The notes: a model not told the origin generated them from the sequence alone. 64,000 nt of DNA from Taibaiella sp. (GCA_019739295.1 JAHHDV010000005.1:1-64000); one strand, 5' to 3'. Shown: positions 19,764 to 28,279, numbered from the stretch's first letter. Numbers and translations: made by a program.

Positions 19764-20132
19764 ATGGAACAGTTAACAAAAACAGAGGAACAAATCATGC
19801 AGGTCATCTGGAAACTGGAAAGGTGCCTGGTAAAGGATATCATAGATGAGTTGGGAATAGGAGAGATCCCGCACAGCACGATTTCCTCTGTAGTGAGAAT
19901 CCTGGAGAAAAAAGGATTTGTGGATCACAAGGCTTATGGAAAGACCCATGAGTATTTTCCTGTTGTAGCTAAAGAAGCTTATTCCAAAAGAGGTTTGAAA
20001 TCGTGGATCAAAGACTATTTCAATGGTTCACCCAAACAACTGGTTTCGTTCCTGGTTGAGAATAATGAATTAAATGTAACGGAATTGAATCAGCTGCTGA
20101 AAAAACTGGATGCAGCAAAAGATAAAAAATAA
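19764..20132 (+). CDS. BlaI/MecI/CopY family repressor
   Basis: A 122-residue winged-helix repressor: LTKTEEQIMQVIWKLE, then the recognition helix region PHSTISSVVRILEKKGFV (about residues 33-52) and a C-terminal dimerisation helix (ELNQLLKKLDAAK). In this family the repressor is cleaved or released after its partner membrane peptidase senses a signal. The M56 gene follows with start and stop regions nearly overlapping, so the two form a regulator-sensor pair. The palindrome over the promoter supports autoregulation. Which genes besides its own operon it controls is unknown; no beta-lactamase is adjacent. Confidence 0.9.
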   Translation: MEQLTKTEEQIMQVIWKLERCLVKDIIDELGIGEIPHSTISSVVRILEKKGFVDHKAYGKTHEYFPVVAKEAYSKRGLKSWIKDYFNGSPKQLVSFLVENNELNVTELNQLLKKLDAAKDKK

Positions 20133-20151
20133 TTTTCTTAAACCTATTTCT

Positions 20152-21557
20152 ATGATGTATTTAGTAAATGTAACCATAATCTGGTTCATGTTTTTGCTGC
20201 TGTATCTTCTGGCTTTTAAGGATCAGAAACAGTTTGCATTTAATCGTTTCTATCTCTTATTGTCATTGGTGGCCGGATTTGTGATTCCGCAGTTACCTTT
20301 TCCCAACTTCTTCCCGGCTGAAGTGAATAGGGAATTGTACACGTCTTTATGGAATCAACCCCCCGGTGAATTAGGCATTCAAAATGAACAGGAAGCTTTT
20401 TATCAGGATAAATATGCATTTGATTTTTCATTTATTCTTTGGCTGTTTTATATCGCCGGGGTAATGGTCGTATCGTATAAGCTGATCAGGGAGGTAGTGT
20501 GGATTCAAAAGTTGAAAAAGAGTGCCCGCAGATTAGACGTTTCAGGCAGATATGTGTATGCGACCCGTAAAGAACATGCTCCGTTTTCTTATTTTAACCG
20601 GATCTATATCTCAGATAAGGATAGTTGGAATCAGCGGCAATTGGAAATGATCCTGGAACACGAAAGAGCCCATATCCTGCAAAAGCACTGGGTGGATAAT
20701 GTAATGGTATCTCTGTTAGGGACTTTATTCTGGTTTCATCCTTTGGTCTGGTTGTATAAAAAACATATTCGGATCAATCATGAATATCAGGCGGATGAAG
20801 CGGCTGCGTCCGGTAGAATACATGAATACGGCACTTTGCTTTTGCTTCCTTTCTCATGGATGTACCGGTACCACATTTCCAACTCTTTTAATTCTTCACC
20901 TATTAAAAACAGAATCAATATGCTAACGAAAGTAACATCAACAAAACGATTTTTAAAATTAACTGCCCTAATACCATTGTTCGCGGGTAGTGTGGTCATG
21001 GCAGCTCAGCAGGGAAATGAAGAAAGAGTACGTAAGGGTAATGTCATTACATTTAGAGGAAATTCTTTTGAATGGGATCCCGGAGTTTTGAAAGCGAAGA
21101 GACCCGATTGGAAACAATTAAACGGCATACCGGCGAATATGTCGTAAAATATAACAACGAACCTGTCGAACGTGCCGTGATATTGGATTTGAAAGAAAAC
21201 AAAATGACGGCTTTCGAGCAACAAATAACGGATTTTAGTCAACAGCTTACTGCTGATTTTAAGAAGCAGGCAGATTTTAACCTGGATAAGATCTCCAAGA
21301 TACAAATCCAGAAAGTAGTATTAGACAAAAACGGGCATATACTTTATTTTGAGCCATTTATCATGCCAATGGAAAACGGAGAACCGGAATCCGTAATCGG
21401 GAAAGAGGTATATGCGGCATGCCTGGATCTGGTGGATCAGCTCATTCAGAATTATGGGAAAATTAAAATGGATAATAGGTATGCGGGTAAGAATATATTT
21501 ATAGATTATTTTGGTGGAATAGCATTAAATGAGCGGGTTTTTTCAGGTAGAGATTAA
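20152..21557 (+). CDS. M56 (BlaR1-like) membrane metallopeptidase (frameshifted)
   Basis: The N-terminal membrane part has four likely helices. The peptidase motif HERAH lies near residue 170, followed by FWFHPLVWLYKKHIRINHEYQADEA with the further metal ligands. A fifth hydrophobic segment (LTALIPLFAGSVVMAA) precedes an external part. A frame change near 21085 joins a C-terminal region without a penicillin-binding or TonB domain (ending FGGIALNERVFSGRD), so the sensed ligand may not be a beta-lactam. I prefer ATG 20152 (MMYLVNVTIIW) over 20110, which overlaps the repressor. The likely action is signal-induced cleavage that inactivates the BlaI-type partner. Confidence 0.83.
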
Positions 21558-21582
21558 ATAATAATAAGTTAAATATTAATAT

Positions 21583-22282
21583 ATGAATATAATCAATAAA
21601 AAAAACAACATTTTGGATTCTTTTATTATTAATGAATGCCATTTTAAACAATAAATTGTACGCTCAATCCGAGAATGATTTAGAACTGCGCGTCGTTTCT
21701 CCTTTTGAAGGGCAAATATTTACTGATGGAGATACCGTTATGTATACCTATCAAATCATTAATCACGGTCCGCATGAGTTAGTAGAAGGAACTGACCTCC
21801 TATTTATTAAAACAAGTTACAGTGACATTCCATCGGTGGTCACAATAAATCTGGATGTAAATGATACGTCCATGGATATGTCTATTGCTTATTTCGTAGT
21901 CGGTCCTTCTACACCCAACGGACTATATGATATATGTATTTATTTGGATTCGGATAACAGTTCATACATTGAAACCAATCAATTAAATGATACGAGCTGT
22001 GTACAATTCGGAATTGATTTTCCTACATCGGTAAACAGTAGCGAGGATTATGATTTTAAAGTAAATGTTTATCCTAACCCTGCCCATAATCATATTTATT
22101 TTGACACAAAAGATTTGAAAATTGAAAGTGTTGAAATTTATGATTTATCGGGAAGAATAAACACTGGGAGGCATATTCTAAATCAAAACCGGATAGATAT
22201 ATCGTTATTCGATTCAGGACTGTATTTTATCAGAATAAATACAGATAGGGGGATTTTCTTTGACAAATTTTTGAAACTTTAA
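21583..22282 (+). CDS. Secreted protein with T9SS sorting domain (one-base indel in signal peptide)
   Basis: Removing one base from the A run near 21600 gives ATG 21583 and a clear signal peptide (KKTTFWILLLLMNAIL, cleavage after LYAQ). The mature part is a single beta-rich domain of about 120 residues resembling CARDB-type adhesion modules (VMYTYQIINHGPHELVEG). It ends with a type A C-terminal sorting domain with VNVYPNPAHNHIYF and a final GLYFIRI. It would be exported through the outer membrane by the type IX system and anchored or released. It lies 25 bases behind the M56 gene and may belong to that operon. Function unknown. Confidence 0.8.
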
Positions 22283-22320
22283 TTTATATGATTGGGTATC
22301 TTTATCCTTGGTGGTAAAGT

Positions 22321-22353
22321 AAACAAGCCGTGCGATCGTGCGGCTTGTTTACA
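22321..22353. terminator. Terminator hairpin after the T9SS gene
   Basis: AAACAAGCCG pairs with CGGCTTGTTT around a 10-base loop. Confidence 0.75.
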
Positions 22354-22371
22354 TATTCGGTAAGGCACAAT

Positions 22372-22454
22372 ATGCTTTACCTAATAAATAAAGGTGCTGC
22401 TGTCCGGGTAGCTTCTGGCGAGTAGGTATAAAGCATTTTTTGTTTCGAGCTACC
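22372..22454 (+). promoter_or_regulatory. Possible attenuator-like structure
   Basis: ATGCTTTACCTA (22372-22383) pairs with TAGGTATAAAGCAT (22423-22436, two-base bulge), followed by a T run. In the loop, GGTAGCT (22407-22413) is the exact complement of AGCTACC (22448-22454) behind the T run, so two exclusive folds are possible. The spacer 22283-22673 holds no other gene of normal size. Confidence 0.4.
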
Positions 22455-22486
22455 TGCCCGTTGCTACTTCATTCAATATAGTTGGA

Positions 22487-22549
22487 ATGTCATTCAAAAA
22501 ACTTTTGCTGATTGTTTTAATGACGATCTCATTTTGCGTATTTGGGTAA
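22487..22549 (+). CDS. 20-residue signal-peptide-like open frame
   Basis: MSFKKLLLIVLMTISFCVFG then stop. The composition is that of an export signal (two lysines, hydrophobic core), but nothing follows. It could be a leader peptide, the remnant of a secreted protein gene, or chance. Confidence 0.3.
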   Translation: MSFKKLLLIVLMTISFCVFG

Positions 22550-22673
22550 CTATAAAGTATAATTTATTAAATATGTAATGCATATTTATTAATATTTTAA
22601 TAGGGGGAGTTTTGTAAGTTGTTTCCTAATATTTTAATATTGTAATAATATTCACCTTATAAACTGGAAAACT

Positions 22674-22970
22674 ATGACAGACCAAAATGATAACCCTGAA
22701 GAACAGGAAGAAAAAGGATTTTTCGACAAGCTGAAAGATGGACTGGAGAAACTGAAAGACAAGGCAGAAGATGCTCTGGAACAAGCTAAAGATTCAGTAG
22801 AAGATGCCTGGGAATCTACCAAAAGGACCGCCGGGGAGTGGGCTGATAAAGCGGAAGATTCCATGGACAAAGCTTCAGATCGTGCTAAAGGTGCCTGGAC
22901 GGAAGCCAAGGAAAGAGGAAAAAGCTGGATGGATGGGAAAGATGATATCCCTTCATCAGACCCTGCCTGA
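22674..22970 (+). CDS. Small amphipathic helical (LEA/YtxH-like) protein
   Basis: A 98-residue protein very rich in Lys, Glu, Asp and Ala. About 11-residue steps such as KDKAEDALEQAKDSVEDAWE and KAEDSMDKASDRAKGAWTEA predict long amphipathic helices. It has no cysteine, signal peptide or membrane segment. This composition is typical of LEA-like and CsbD/YtxH stress proteins, which protect cells during desiccation or stationary phase, but no exact family was recognised. It stands alone, with a good terminator directly after it. Confidence 0.7.
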   Translation: MTDQNDNPEEQEEKGFFDKLKDGLEKLKDKAEDALEQAKDSVEDAWESTKRTAGEWADKAEDSMDKASDRAKGAWTEAKERGKSWMDGKDDIPSSDPA

Positions 22971-22991
22971 CCTGTCGGCAGAATGAACATC

Positions 22992-23029
22992 AAACCGGTA
23001 ATTCTTAGAAGTAGAATGCCGGTTTTTTT
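22992..23029 (+). terminator. Intrinsic terminator
   Basis: AAACCGG..ATTCT pairs with AGAAT.CCGGTTT, followed by seven T. Confidence 0.8.
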
Positions 23030-23084
23030 GTGGTAGGTACGGCCGGGACGGAGTACTTTACTTTATTGAGCAACGCGGGGAGAA

Positions 23085-23120
23085 GCCCATGTCATTGCGA
23101 GGCACGAGGTCATCTGTCAG
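23085..23120. repeat. Degenerate intergenic repeat copy
   Basis: GTCATTGCGAGGCACGAGGT is the core seen, in changed form, near 25030 (TGATCGCAAGTAACGAGGTC) and partly near 19657. It resembles the dispersed CATTGCGAGG-type repeats common in many bacterial intergenic regions. The whole spacer 23030-23264 shows no reading frame. Confidence 0.45.
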
Positions 23121-23264
23121 ATAGTATCTAAATAGTATCAGGTATGCCTTTATCCCCGATAGGGGTATATCAAATTAAATCCTGTAATTCAGTTATTCCA
23201 CCGGTTGTAATTTCCTGAAAAAAACAGGTCCCGAACCCTGAGCGATAAGGACAACAGCGGCATC

Positions 23265-23597
23265 TCAGGATATCCTTTCCAGCTGTTTTAGGACTGGAAC
23301 CAGAGACTTTCCTTTATCGGTAAGATAATATTCTATGTGTAAAGGTTTTTGATTGATGACAACTTTTTTCAATAAGCCAACTTCTTCCAACTCTTTTAAA
23401 GCAACGGACAATGTTTGCTTGTTTGATCCTTGGATCTGACGCAACAAACTACTAAACCGCAAAGGTGCTTCAGCAGCCAAGCGGAAAATTTCAGGTTTCC
23501 ATTTGCCTGACAGCAACTTTAATAACCCTTGTGCAGGACAAGTTTCGGTATTATCCGTTAAGTTTTCAGTAGTCATAAATTTCTGACTTATTGCCAA
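23265..23597 (-). CDS. HxlR-family transcriptional regulator
   Basis: A small winged-helix protein of 103-110 residues: CPAQGLLKLLSGKWKPEIF, then RFSSLLRQIQGSNKQTLSVA (recognition region), ELEEVGLLKK and the wing HIEYYLTDKGKSLVP. The cysteine in TCPAQG is the conserved sensor cysteine seen in HypR, YodB and other redox or electrophile sensing HxlR proteins. The start may be 23597 or 23576 (MTTENLTDN). It is divergent from a DsbA-type gene, and an 18-base palindrome containing both -7 boxes lies between them. The inference is control of the thiol-redox neighbour. Confidence 0.88.
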   Translation of the reverse strand: MAISQKFMTTENLTDNTETCPAQGLLKLLSGKWKPEIFRLAAEAPLRFSSLLRQIQGSNKQTLSVALKELEEVGLLKKVVINQKPLHIEYYLTDKGKSLVPVLKQLERIS

Positions 23598-23613
23598 AGG
23601 ATTTTAAACAATT

Positions 23614-23631
23614 TATCTTTGTTCAAAGATA
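23614..23631. promoter_or_regulatory. Facing -7 boxes forming a palindrome
   Basis: TATCTTTGTTCAAAGATA holds a plus-strand -7 box (TATCTTTG, 23614-23621) and a minus-strand one (23624-23631) as its two arms. A regulator bound here would block both directions. Confidence 0.55.
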
Positions 23632-23635
23632 CATA

Positions 23636-23773
23636 ATGATTTCAACAAACGATAAATGGGTAGCAATCCCTGTTTGGTTTTTGAGGGTGTTGACTGAAAC
23701 GTTCAGTGATAACATCAATAATGTGCTTTATCCGGGCATTCAAGAATGGATAGGATTTTTGGTTACGGATTGA
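23636..23773 (+). CDS. Possible 45-residue protein
   Basis: An ATG 15 bases after the plus-strand -7 box opens a frame of 45 codons (MISTNDKWVAIPVWFLRVL to WIGFLVTD). It is hydrophobic in two short stretches. No family was recognised, and it could equally be the leader of the DsbA mRNA. Confidence 0.3.
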   Translation: MISTNDKWVAIPVWFLRVLTETFSDNINNVLYPGIQEWIGFLVTD

Positions 23774-23831
23774 AATTCAATGATAATTTTACTCCTTAGG
23801 GGATTGGAAAGGAAAATTAACTTGTTAAGCG

Positions 23832-24845
23832 ATGATTCAACAACTACTAATAACCACATTTTTCCTGGCAGCAGCTTTCACGAACTGTCAGGGACAAACA
23901 AATAACACAGAAAAAATGGCAAATGAAATATCAAAAGACAACCCGCTTTTGTGCGATCCCGTTGAGGGAATTTGTGGAATACCGGACAGCACAACAAAAA
24001 CAGAGATCTCTGTTCAAAACATCGGAAAACCTGTTAAAGTTATTTATTTCACAGACCCGATTTGTTCTTCCTGTTGGGGAATTGAACCGCAACTAAGGAA
24101 ACTTAAATTGGAATATGGTAACCATATCGAAATTGAATACCGTATGGGTGGATTGTTGCCTGATTGGAGTTACAATAGCGGTGGTATCAGCAAGCCTTCA
24201 GACGTGGCACATCATTGGGACGAAGTAAGTGTTCATTACGATATGCCTATTGACGGGGACGTTTGGCTGGAAGACCCTTTAAGTTCTTCTTATCCGCCTT
24301 CTATTGCTTTCAAAGCTGCACAATTGCAGGACAATGAAAAAGCTGTTTTGTTCTTAAGAGAAATCCGGGAAATGGTTTTCCTGCAGAAAAAGAACATTAC
24401 TAAGTGGGAACATTTAGAGACTGCCGCTAAAAAAGCCGGGTTAAATACAGCACAGTTAAAAGCTGATTTTGAAGGCACAGCAAAAGCACTTTTTGAGGAA
24501 GATTTAAAGCTGGCAAAATCGTATGGTGTAAGGGGATTCCCTACTATTTTCTTTTTAGACCAGTCGGGCAACAAGGAAATTGTGTATGGCTCAAAACCTT
24601 ATGCTTTCTATGAAACAGCAGTTTTAAAAGTTCATTCCGGGGCAACCAGAAGTGAATACAGCAAAAGTTGGGAAACTTTGTTTTCAACGTATCATTCTTT
24701 GACGGCAAAAGAATTTTCCGAGCTTTCGGGAACACCAAGAGCGGAAAGCGAAAAACAATTGAATGAGCTTGTAACAAAAGGATATTTGGAAAAGCTGGCT
24801 ACTAAGAACGGTGCTATTTGGATGATAAAAAATACCGGCCGCTAA
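23832..24845 (+). CDS. DsbA-family thiol oxidoreductase with C-terminal winged-helix-like region
   Basis: A 337-residue protein. A signal-like N-terminus (QLLITTFFLAAAFTNCQG) is followed by PLLCDPVEGICGIPD and the thioredoxin-fold DsbA/FrnE domain with VIYFTDPICSSCWG (active pair C78, C81) and the cis-proline loop GVRGFPTIFF near residue 235. The last 50 residues (SLTAKEFSELSGT, SEKQLNELVTKGYLEKL, GAIWMIKN) look like a small winged helix. Relatives I recall begin at the internal MANEISKDN (ATG 23916) and would be cytoplasmic, so the compartment is uncertain. The divergent HxlR gene suggests redox control. Confidence 0.82.
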   Translation: MIQQLLITTFFLAAAFTNCQGQTNNTEKMANEISKDNPLLCDPVEGICGIPDSTTKTEISVQNIGKPVKVIYFTDPICSSCWGIEPQLRKLKLEYGNHIEIEYRMGGLLPDWSYNSGGISKPSDVAHHWDEVSVHYDMPIDGDVWLEDPLSSSYPPSIAFKAAQLQDNEKAVLFLREIREMVFLQKKNITKWEHLETAAKKAGLNTAQLKADFEGTAKALFEEDLKLAKSYGVRGFPTIFFLDQSGNKEIVYGSKPYAFYETAVLKVHSGATRSEYSKSWETLFSTYHSLTAKEFSELSGTPRAESEKQLNELVTKGYLEKLATKNGAIWMIKNTGR

Positions 24846-25148
24846 TTGTTTGCCAAAGAAATCAAAGCCCCGGAAACGGCGGCTTTTGTTTTGCACCTTG
24901 CACAATCCGGTATGGACAGGAAATCATATCCTGCAAAAACTAAGCAAGGGTACGCCGCTTTTTGGGGGGTCGCATGTGTAGAGAAATATCGATCAGGTAT
25001 GGGGGAATGACGTGAAAAGACAATGTGATCGCAAGTAACGAGGTCACGCGTCATCGCTTCTCCATAGTATTGGGACTGACTTTATGCCCAAGCACAAACC
25101 CAGGTAAGTGATAATCCGGTTGTTCTTCCCGTGGCAATTCCTGAATAA
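24846..25148. other. Intergenic spacer with degenerate repeat
   Basis: No gene seen. TGATCGCAAGTAACGAGGTC with flanking GTCATC near 25022-25055 resembles the repeat at 23085. The rest has no recognisable structure. Confidence 0.4.
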
Positions 25149-25192
25149 AACAAAACGGATAGCATCATATAGGACACTATCCGTTTTGTTTA
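25149..25192. terminator. Bidirectional terminator between dsbA-type gene and gcvP
   Basis: AACAAAACGGATAG pairs with CTATCCGTTTTGTT, with A and T runs on both sides, between convergent genes. Confidence 0.85.
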
Positions 25193-25208
25193 TTCATATG
25201 TTCCTCAG

Positions 25209-28082
25209 CTATGCCTCAGCATAAGCGCTGGTAGGCTCACATGTGCATATTAAGTGCCTGTCTCCTTGCGTATTGTTCACCCTTGCTACCGAAGGCCAGA
25301 ACTTATTCATGCCTACATAAGGTAAGGGGAAGGCTGCCTGTTCCCTGGTATAGGGTCTGTCCCAGCTTTCACTCATTACCGATAACTGGGTATGGGGTGC
25401 ATTCTTCAGTACATTGTTCGCAAAATCTGATTGCCCTTCTTCTATCGCTTTTATTTCTTCCCTGATACTGATCATGGCATCACAGAACCTGTCCAGCTCG
25501 GCTTTGTCTTCACTTTCTGTGGGTTCGATCATAATCGTTCCTGCTACAGGGAAGCTCATCGTTGGTGCGTGGAACCCATAGTCCATCAGCCTTTTGGCGA
25601 CATCTTCAGCTTCGATATTTGCAGTTTTCTTAAATGGTCTGAGATCGACAATAAATTCGTGTGCACATGTGCCGTTTGCACCTGAGTATAAAATCGGGTA
25701 ATGTGCTTCTAGTCTCGCTTTCATATAGTTAGCATTCAGGATAGCATACTGGGTAGCTTGTTTCACTCCTTGGTGTCCCAGCATGCAGATGTAAGCATAC
25801 GAAATCAGTAAGATAGAGGCAGAGCCATAAGGGGCTGCACTCATTGCCATACTTTCCTGCGGATTGCTATTGATGACATTTCCCGGAAGGAATGGTTGTA
25901 AATGCTCTGCTACGCAGATGGGCCCCACACCCGGTCCGCCGCCGCCGTGAGGAATAGCAAAGGTTTTGTGCAGGTTAAGGTGGCATACATCCGCACCAAT
26001 GAACCCAGGTGAAGTCAGTCCCACCTGTGCATTCATATTTGCGCCATCCATATAGACCTGGCCGCCATTCTGGTGTACGATATCAATAATTTCCCTGATT
26101 CCTTCCTCAAATATACCATAAGTAGAAGGATAGGTGACCATGATCCCTGCCAGGCTGTCAGCGTGGAGCGTAGCTTTTTCCCTTAAATCGTTGATGTCTA
26201 TATTCCCGTTTTCCATAGCTTTGACCACAACTACTTTATAGCCGGCCATTACAGCTGATGCCGGATTGGTACCATGTGCGGATATCGGGATCAGCATTAC
26301 CTTTCTATGGCCTTGTCCCTGGCTCTCATGGTATTTTCTGATGGCCAGAAGCCCCGCATATTCTCCTGATGCCCCGGAATTCGGCTGAAGACTGCAAGCT
26401 GCAAATCCCGTGATTTCTGCAAGATACTTCTCTAAAGTCTGGGCCAGCTCAGTATAGCCTGCTGCCTGTTCTTGTGGTGCATAAGGGTGCATATTGCTCC
26501 AATGTGACCACGAAAGCGGGATCATTTCTGTAGCTGCATTTAATTTCATCGTACAGCTTCCCAGGGAAATCATAGACATGTTCAGGCTTAAGTCCTTATT
26601 CTCCAGGTATTTGATATACCGCATCATTCTTGTTTCACTATGATACATATTGAAGGTGTCGTGTTCCAAGAATGAAGAAGACCTGTGCAGGCCGGCAGGA
26701 ATATTCTGAAGTGCCATATCATCATCAGTTTCGAAGGAAACCGCTTCCGGAGCAAGCGTCATTGCATTAATAATATCTGCAAGATCGTCTAATGAGGTCG
26801 TTTCATCAATTGAAATGCTCACCAGGTCCTCGGCTAAGTACCTGAAGTTGATACCTGATTCATCAGCTTTGGTTTGGACAGCCTGGCTGTTCCTGACTTT
26901 ACATACTACAGTATCGAAGAAGCTATCATTCAGTAGTTCGATACCCGCATCTTTCAAAGATGATGCGAGTGCATTGGTCAGGATGTTGATCCTTTTAGCG
27001 ATATTCTTTAAGCCTTCAGGACCATGATATACTGCATACATTGCAGCCATATTGGCAAGGAGTGCCTGTGCCGTACAGATATTGGAAGTAGCTTTTTCTC
27101 TTTTGATATGTTGTTCACGGGTCTGTAGCGCCATTCTCAAGGCTCTGTTGCCATTAGCATCTACGGATACCCCTATGATACGACCGGGAATAGACCGTTT
27201 CAGATCGTCGATCGTAGAAAAGAATGCAGCATGCGGTCCCCCGAATCCTAAAGGCACCCCGAATCTTTGTGAATTTCCAAATGCACAGTCTGCGCCCAGC
27301 TCACCAGGGGGAGTTAAAAGTGTCAATGCCATCAGGTCCGTGGCCATGCCTATATATGCCCCTTTCTGATGAACCAGATCTATGAATGATTTGTAGTCTT
27401 TTACTTCTCCTTTATCATTAGGGTATTGGACGATCGCTCCAAAATAGGTTTCGTCGATCTCGGCATCCCCGAATTTTCCTTCCACCACTTCGATCCCTAA
27501 AGGATTGGCCCTGGTATAAATTACAGCTTTGGTCTGCGGGAATGTATCTATATCTACAAAAAGCTTAGGCCGTTCAGGACTAGCCGTATTCTTGTTTTTA
27601 GCATTAAAGAACATTGACATAGCCTCTGCCGCTGCTGTGGCTTCATCTAAAAGGGAAGCATTGGCGATCGGTAAACCTGTTAAATCACTGACTACGGTTT
27701 GAAAGTTCAATAAGCTCTCCAGCCTGCCTTGTGAGATCTCGGCCTGGTAGGGAGTATATTGCGTATACCAGCCTGGATTTTCGAATACATTTCTCAGGAT
27801 TACAGAAGGAACGATGGTCCCATAATATCCTTGGCCGATGTAATTTCTTTGCGTTTTATTCTTCAGGGATAAATTTTTGATCTTCCTAAGGTAGTTATCC
27901 TCAGATATAGCATTGGGAATAATGAGCTGTTTTCTGTTTCGGATAGATTCCGGTATCGTTTTGTCGATTAATTTGTCAATGGATTCAATGCCAATGGTTT
28001 GCAACATTTCTGCTGTTTCTTTTTCATTAGGACCTATGTGACGTCCTATGAATTCTCTCTGTTTGATTTCGAAAAGATTCAT
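25209..28082 (-). CDS. gcvP: Glycine dehydrogenase (decarboxylating), P protein
   Basis: The P protein of the glycine cleavage system: it decarboxylates glycine on pyridoxal phosphate and passes the aminomethyl group to the lipoyl H protein. At 957 residues it is the single-chain form (two homologous halves). Visible are the N-terminal FIGRHIGPNEKETAEML, YTPYQAEISQGRLE, and in the second half HLNLHKTFAIPHGGGGPGVG with the PLP lysine near residue 703. The frame is completely intact over 2.9 kb, a useful contrast to the many broken neighbours. gcvT and gcvH are not in the window. A -7 box lies 52 bases upstream. Confidence 0.97.
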   Translation of the reverse strand: MNLFEIKQREFIGRHIGPNEKETAEMLQTIGIESIDKLIDKTIPESIRNRKQLIIPNAISEDNYLRKIKNLSLKNKTQRNYIGQGYYGTIVPSVILRNVFENPGWYTQYTPYQAEISQGRLESLLNFQTVVSDLTGLPIANASLLDEATAAAEAMSMFFNAKNKNTASPERPKLFVDIDTFPQTKAVIYTRANPLGIEVVEGKFGDAEIDETYFGAIVQYPNDKGEVKDYKSFIDLVHQKGAYIGMATDLMALTLLTPPGELGADCAFGNSQRFGVPLGFGGPHAAFFSTIDDLKRSIPGRIIGVSVDANGNRALRMALQTREQHIKREKATSNICTAQALLANMAAMYAVYHGPEGLKNIAKRINILTNALASSLKDAGIELLNDSFFDTVVCKVRNSQAVQTKADESGINFRYLAEDLVSISIDETTSLDDLADIINAMTLAPEAVSFETDDDMALQNIPAGLHRSSSFLEHDTFNMYHSETRMMRYIKYLENKDLSLNMSMISLGSCTMKLNAATEMIPLSWSHWSNMHPYAPQEQAAGYTELAQTLEKYLAEITGFAACSLQPNSGASGEYAGLLAIRKYHESQGQGHRKVMLIPISAHGTNPASAVMAGYKVVVVKAMENGNIDINDLREKATLHADSLAGIMVTYPSTYGIFEEGIREIIDIVHQNGGQVYMDGANMNAQVGLTSPGFIGADVCHLNLHKTFAIPHGGGGPGVGPICVAEHLQPFLPGNVINSNPQESMAMSAAPYGSASILLISYAYICMLGHQGVKQATQYAILNANYMKARLEAHYPILYSGANGTCAHEFIVDLRPFKKTANIEAEDVAKRLMDYGFHAPTMSFPVAGTIMIEPTESEDKAELDRFCDAMISIREEIKAIEEGQSDFANNVLKNAPHTQLSVMSESWDRPYTREQAAFPLPYVGMNKFWPSVARVNNTQGDRHLICTCEPTSAYAEA

Positions 28083-28133
28083 AAATAAAAAATGGAAGGA
28101 TATTGTATTAAATGAAGATGCTTTTTAGAAGTG

Positions 28134-28141
28134 CAAAGTTA
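28134..28141 (-). promoter_or_regulatory. -7 promoter box for gcvP
   Basis: TAACTTTG on the minus strand, 52 bases before the ATG. No glycine riboswitch is recognisable in the short leader. Confidence 0.45.
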
Positions 28142-28249
28142 TGGTATTATCAGGTGATTATAAACGGTCAAATTTCTGCAAAAATCCTATATAGTATTTC
28201 TTAATAAAATATTTATATAAAAAATAAATTAAATGAAAAACATATAAAA

Positions 28250-28278
28250 TAAAAACGCCCGGCAAGACTACCGGGCGC
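28250..28278 (-). terminator. Orphan minus-strand terminator
   Basis: CGCCCGG (28256-28262) pairs with CCGGGCG (28271-28277). On the minus strand the stem is followed by TTTTTATTTTA. No gene lies upstream on that strand within this spacer, so it may end an unannotated transcript. Confidence 0.6.
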
Positions 28279-28279
28279 T

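Noticed and set aside
25209..28082. Glycine riboswitch upstream of gcvP
   Set aside because: The leader between the -7 box and the ATG is only about 45 bases, too short for a glycine aptamer, and no conserved core was seen.
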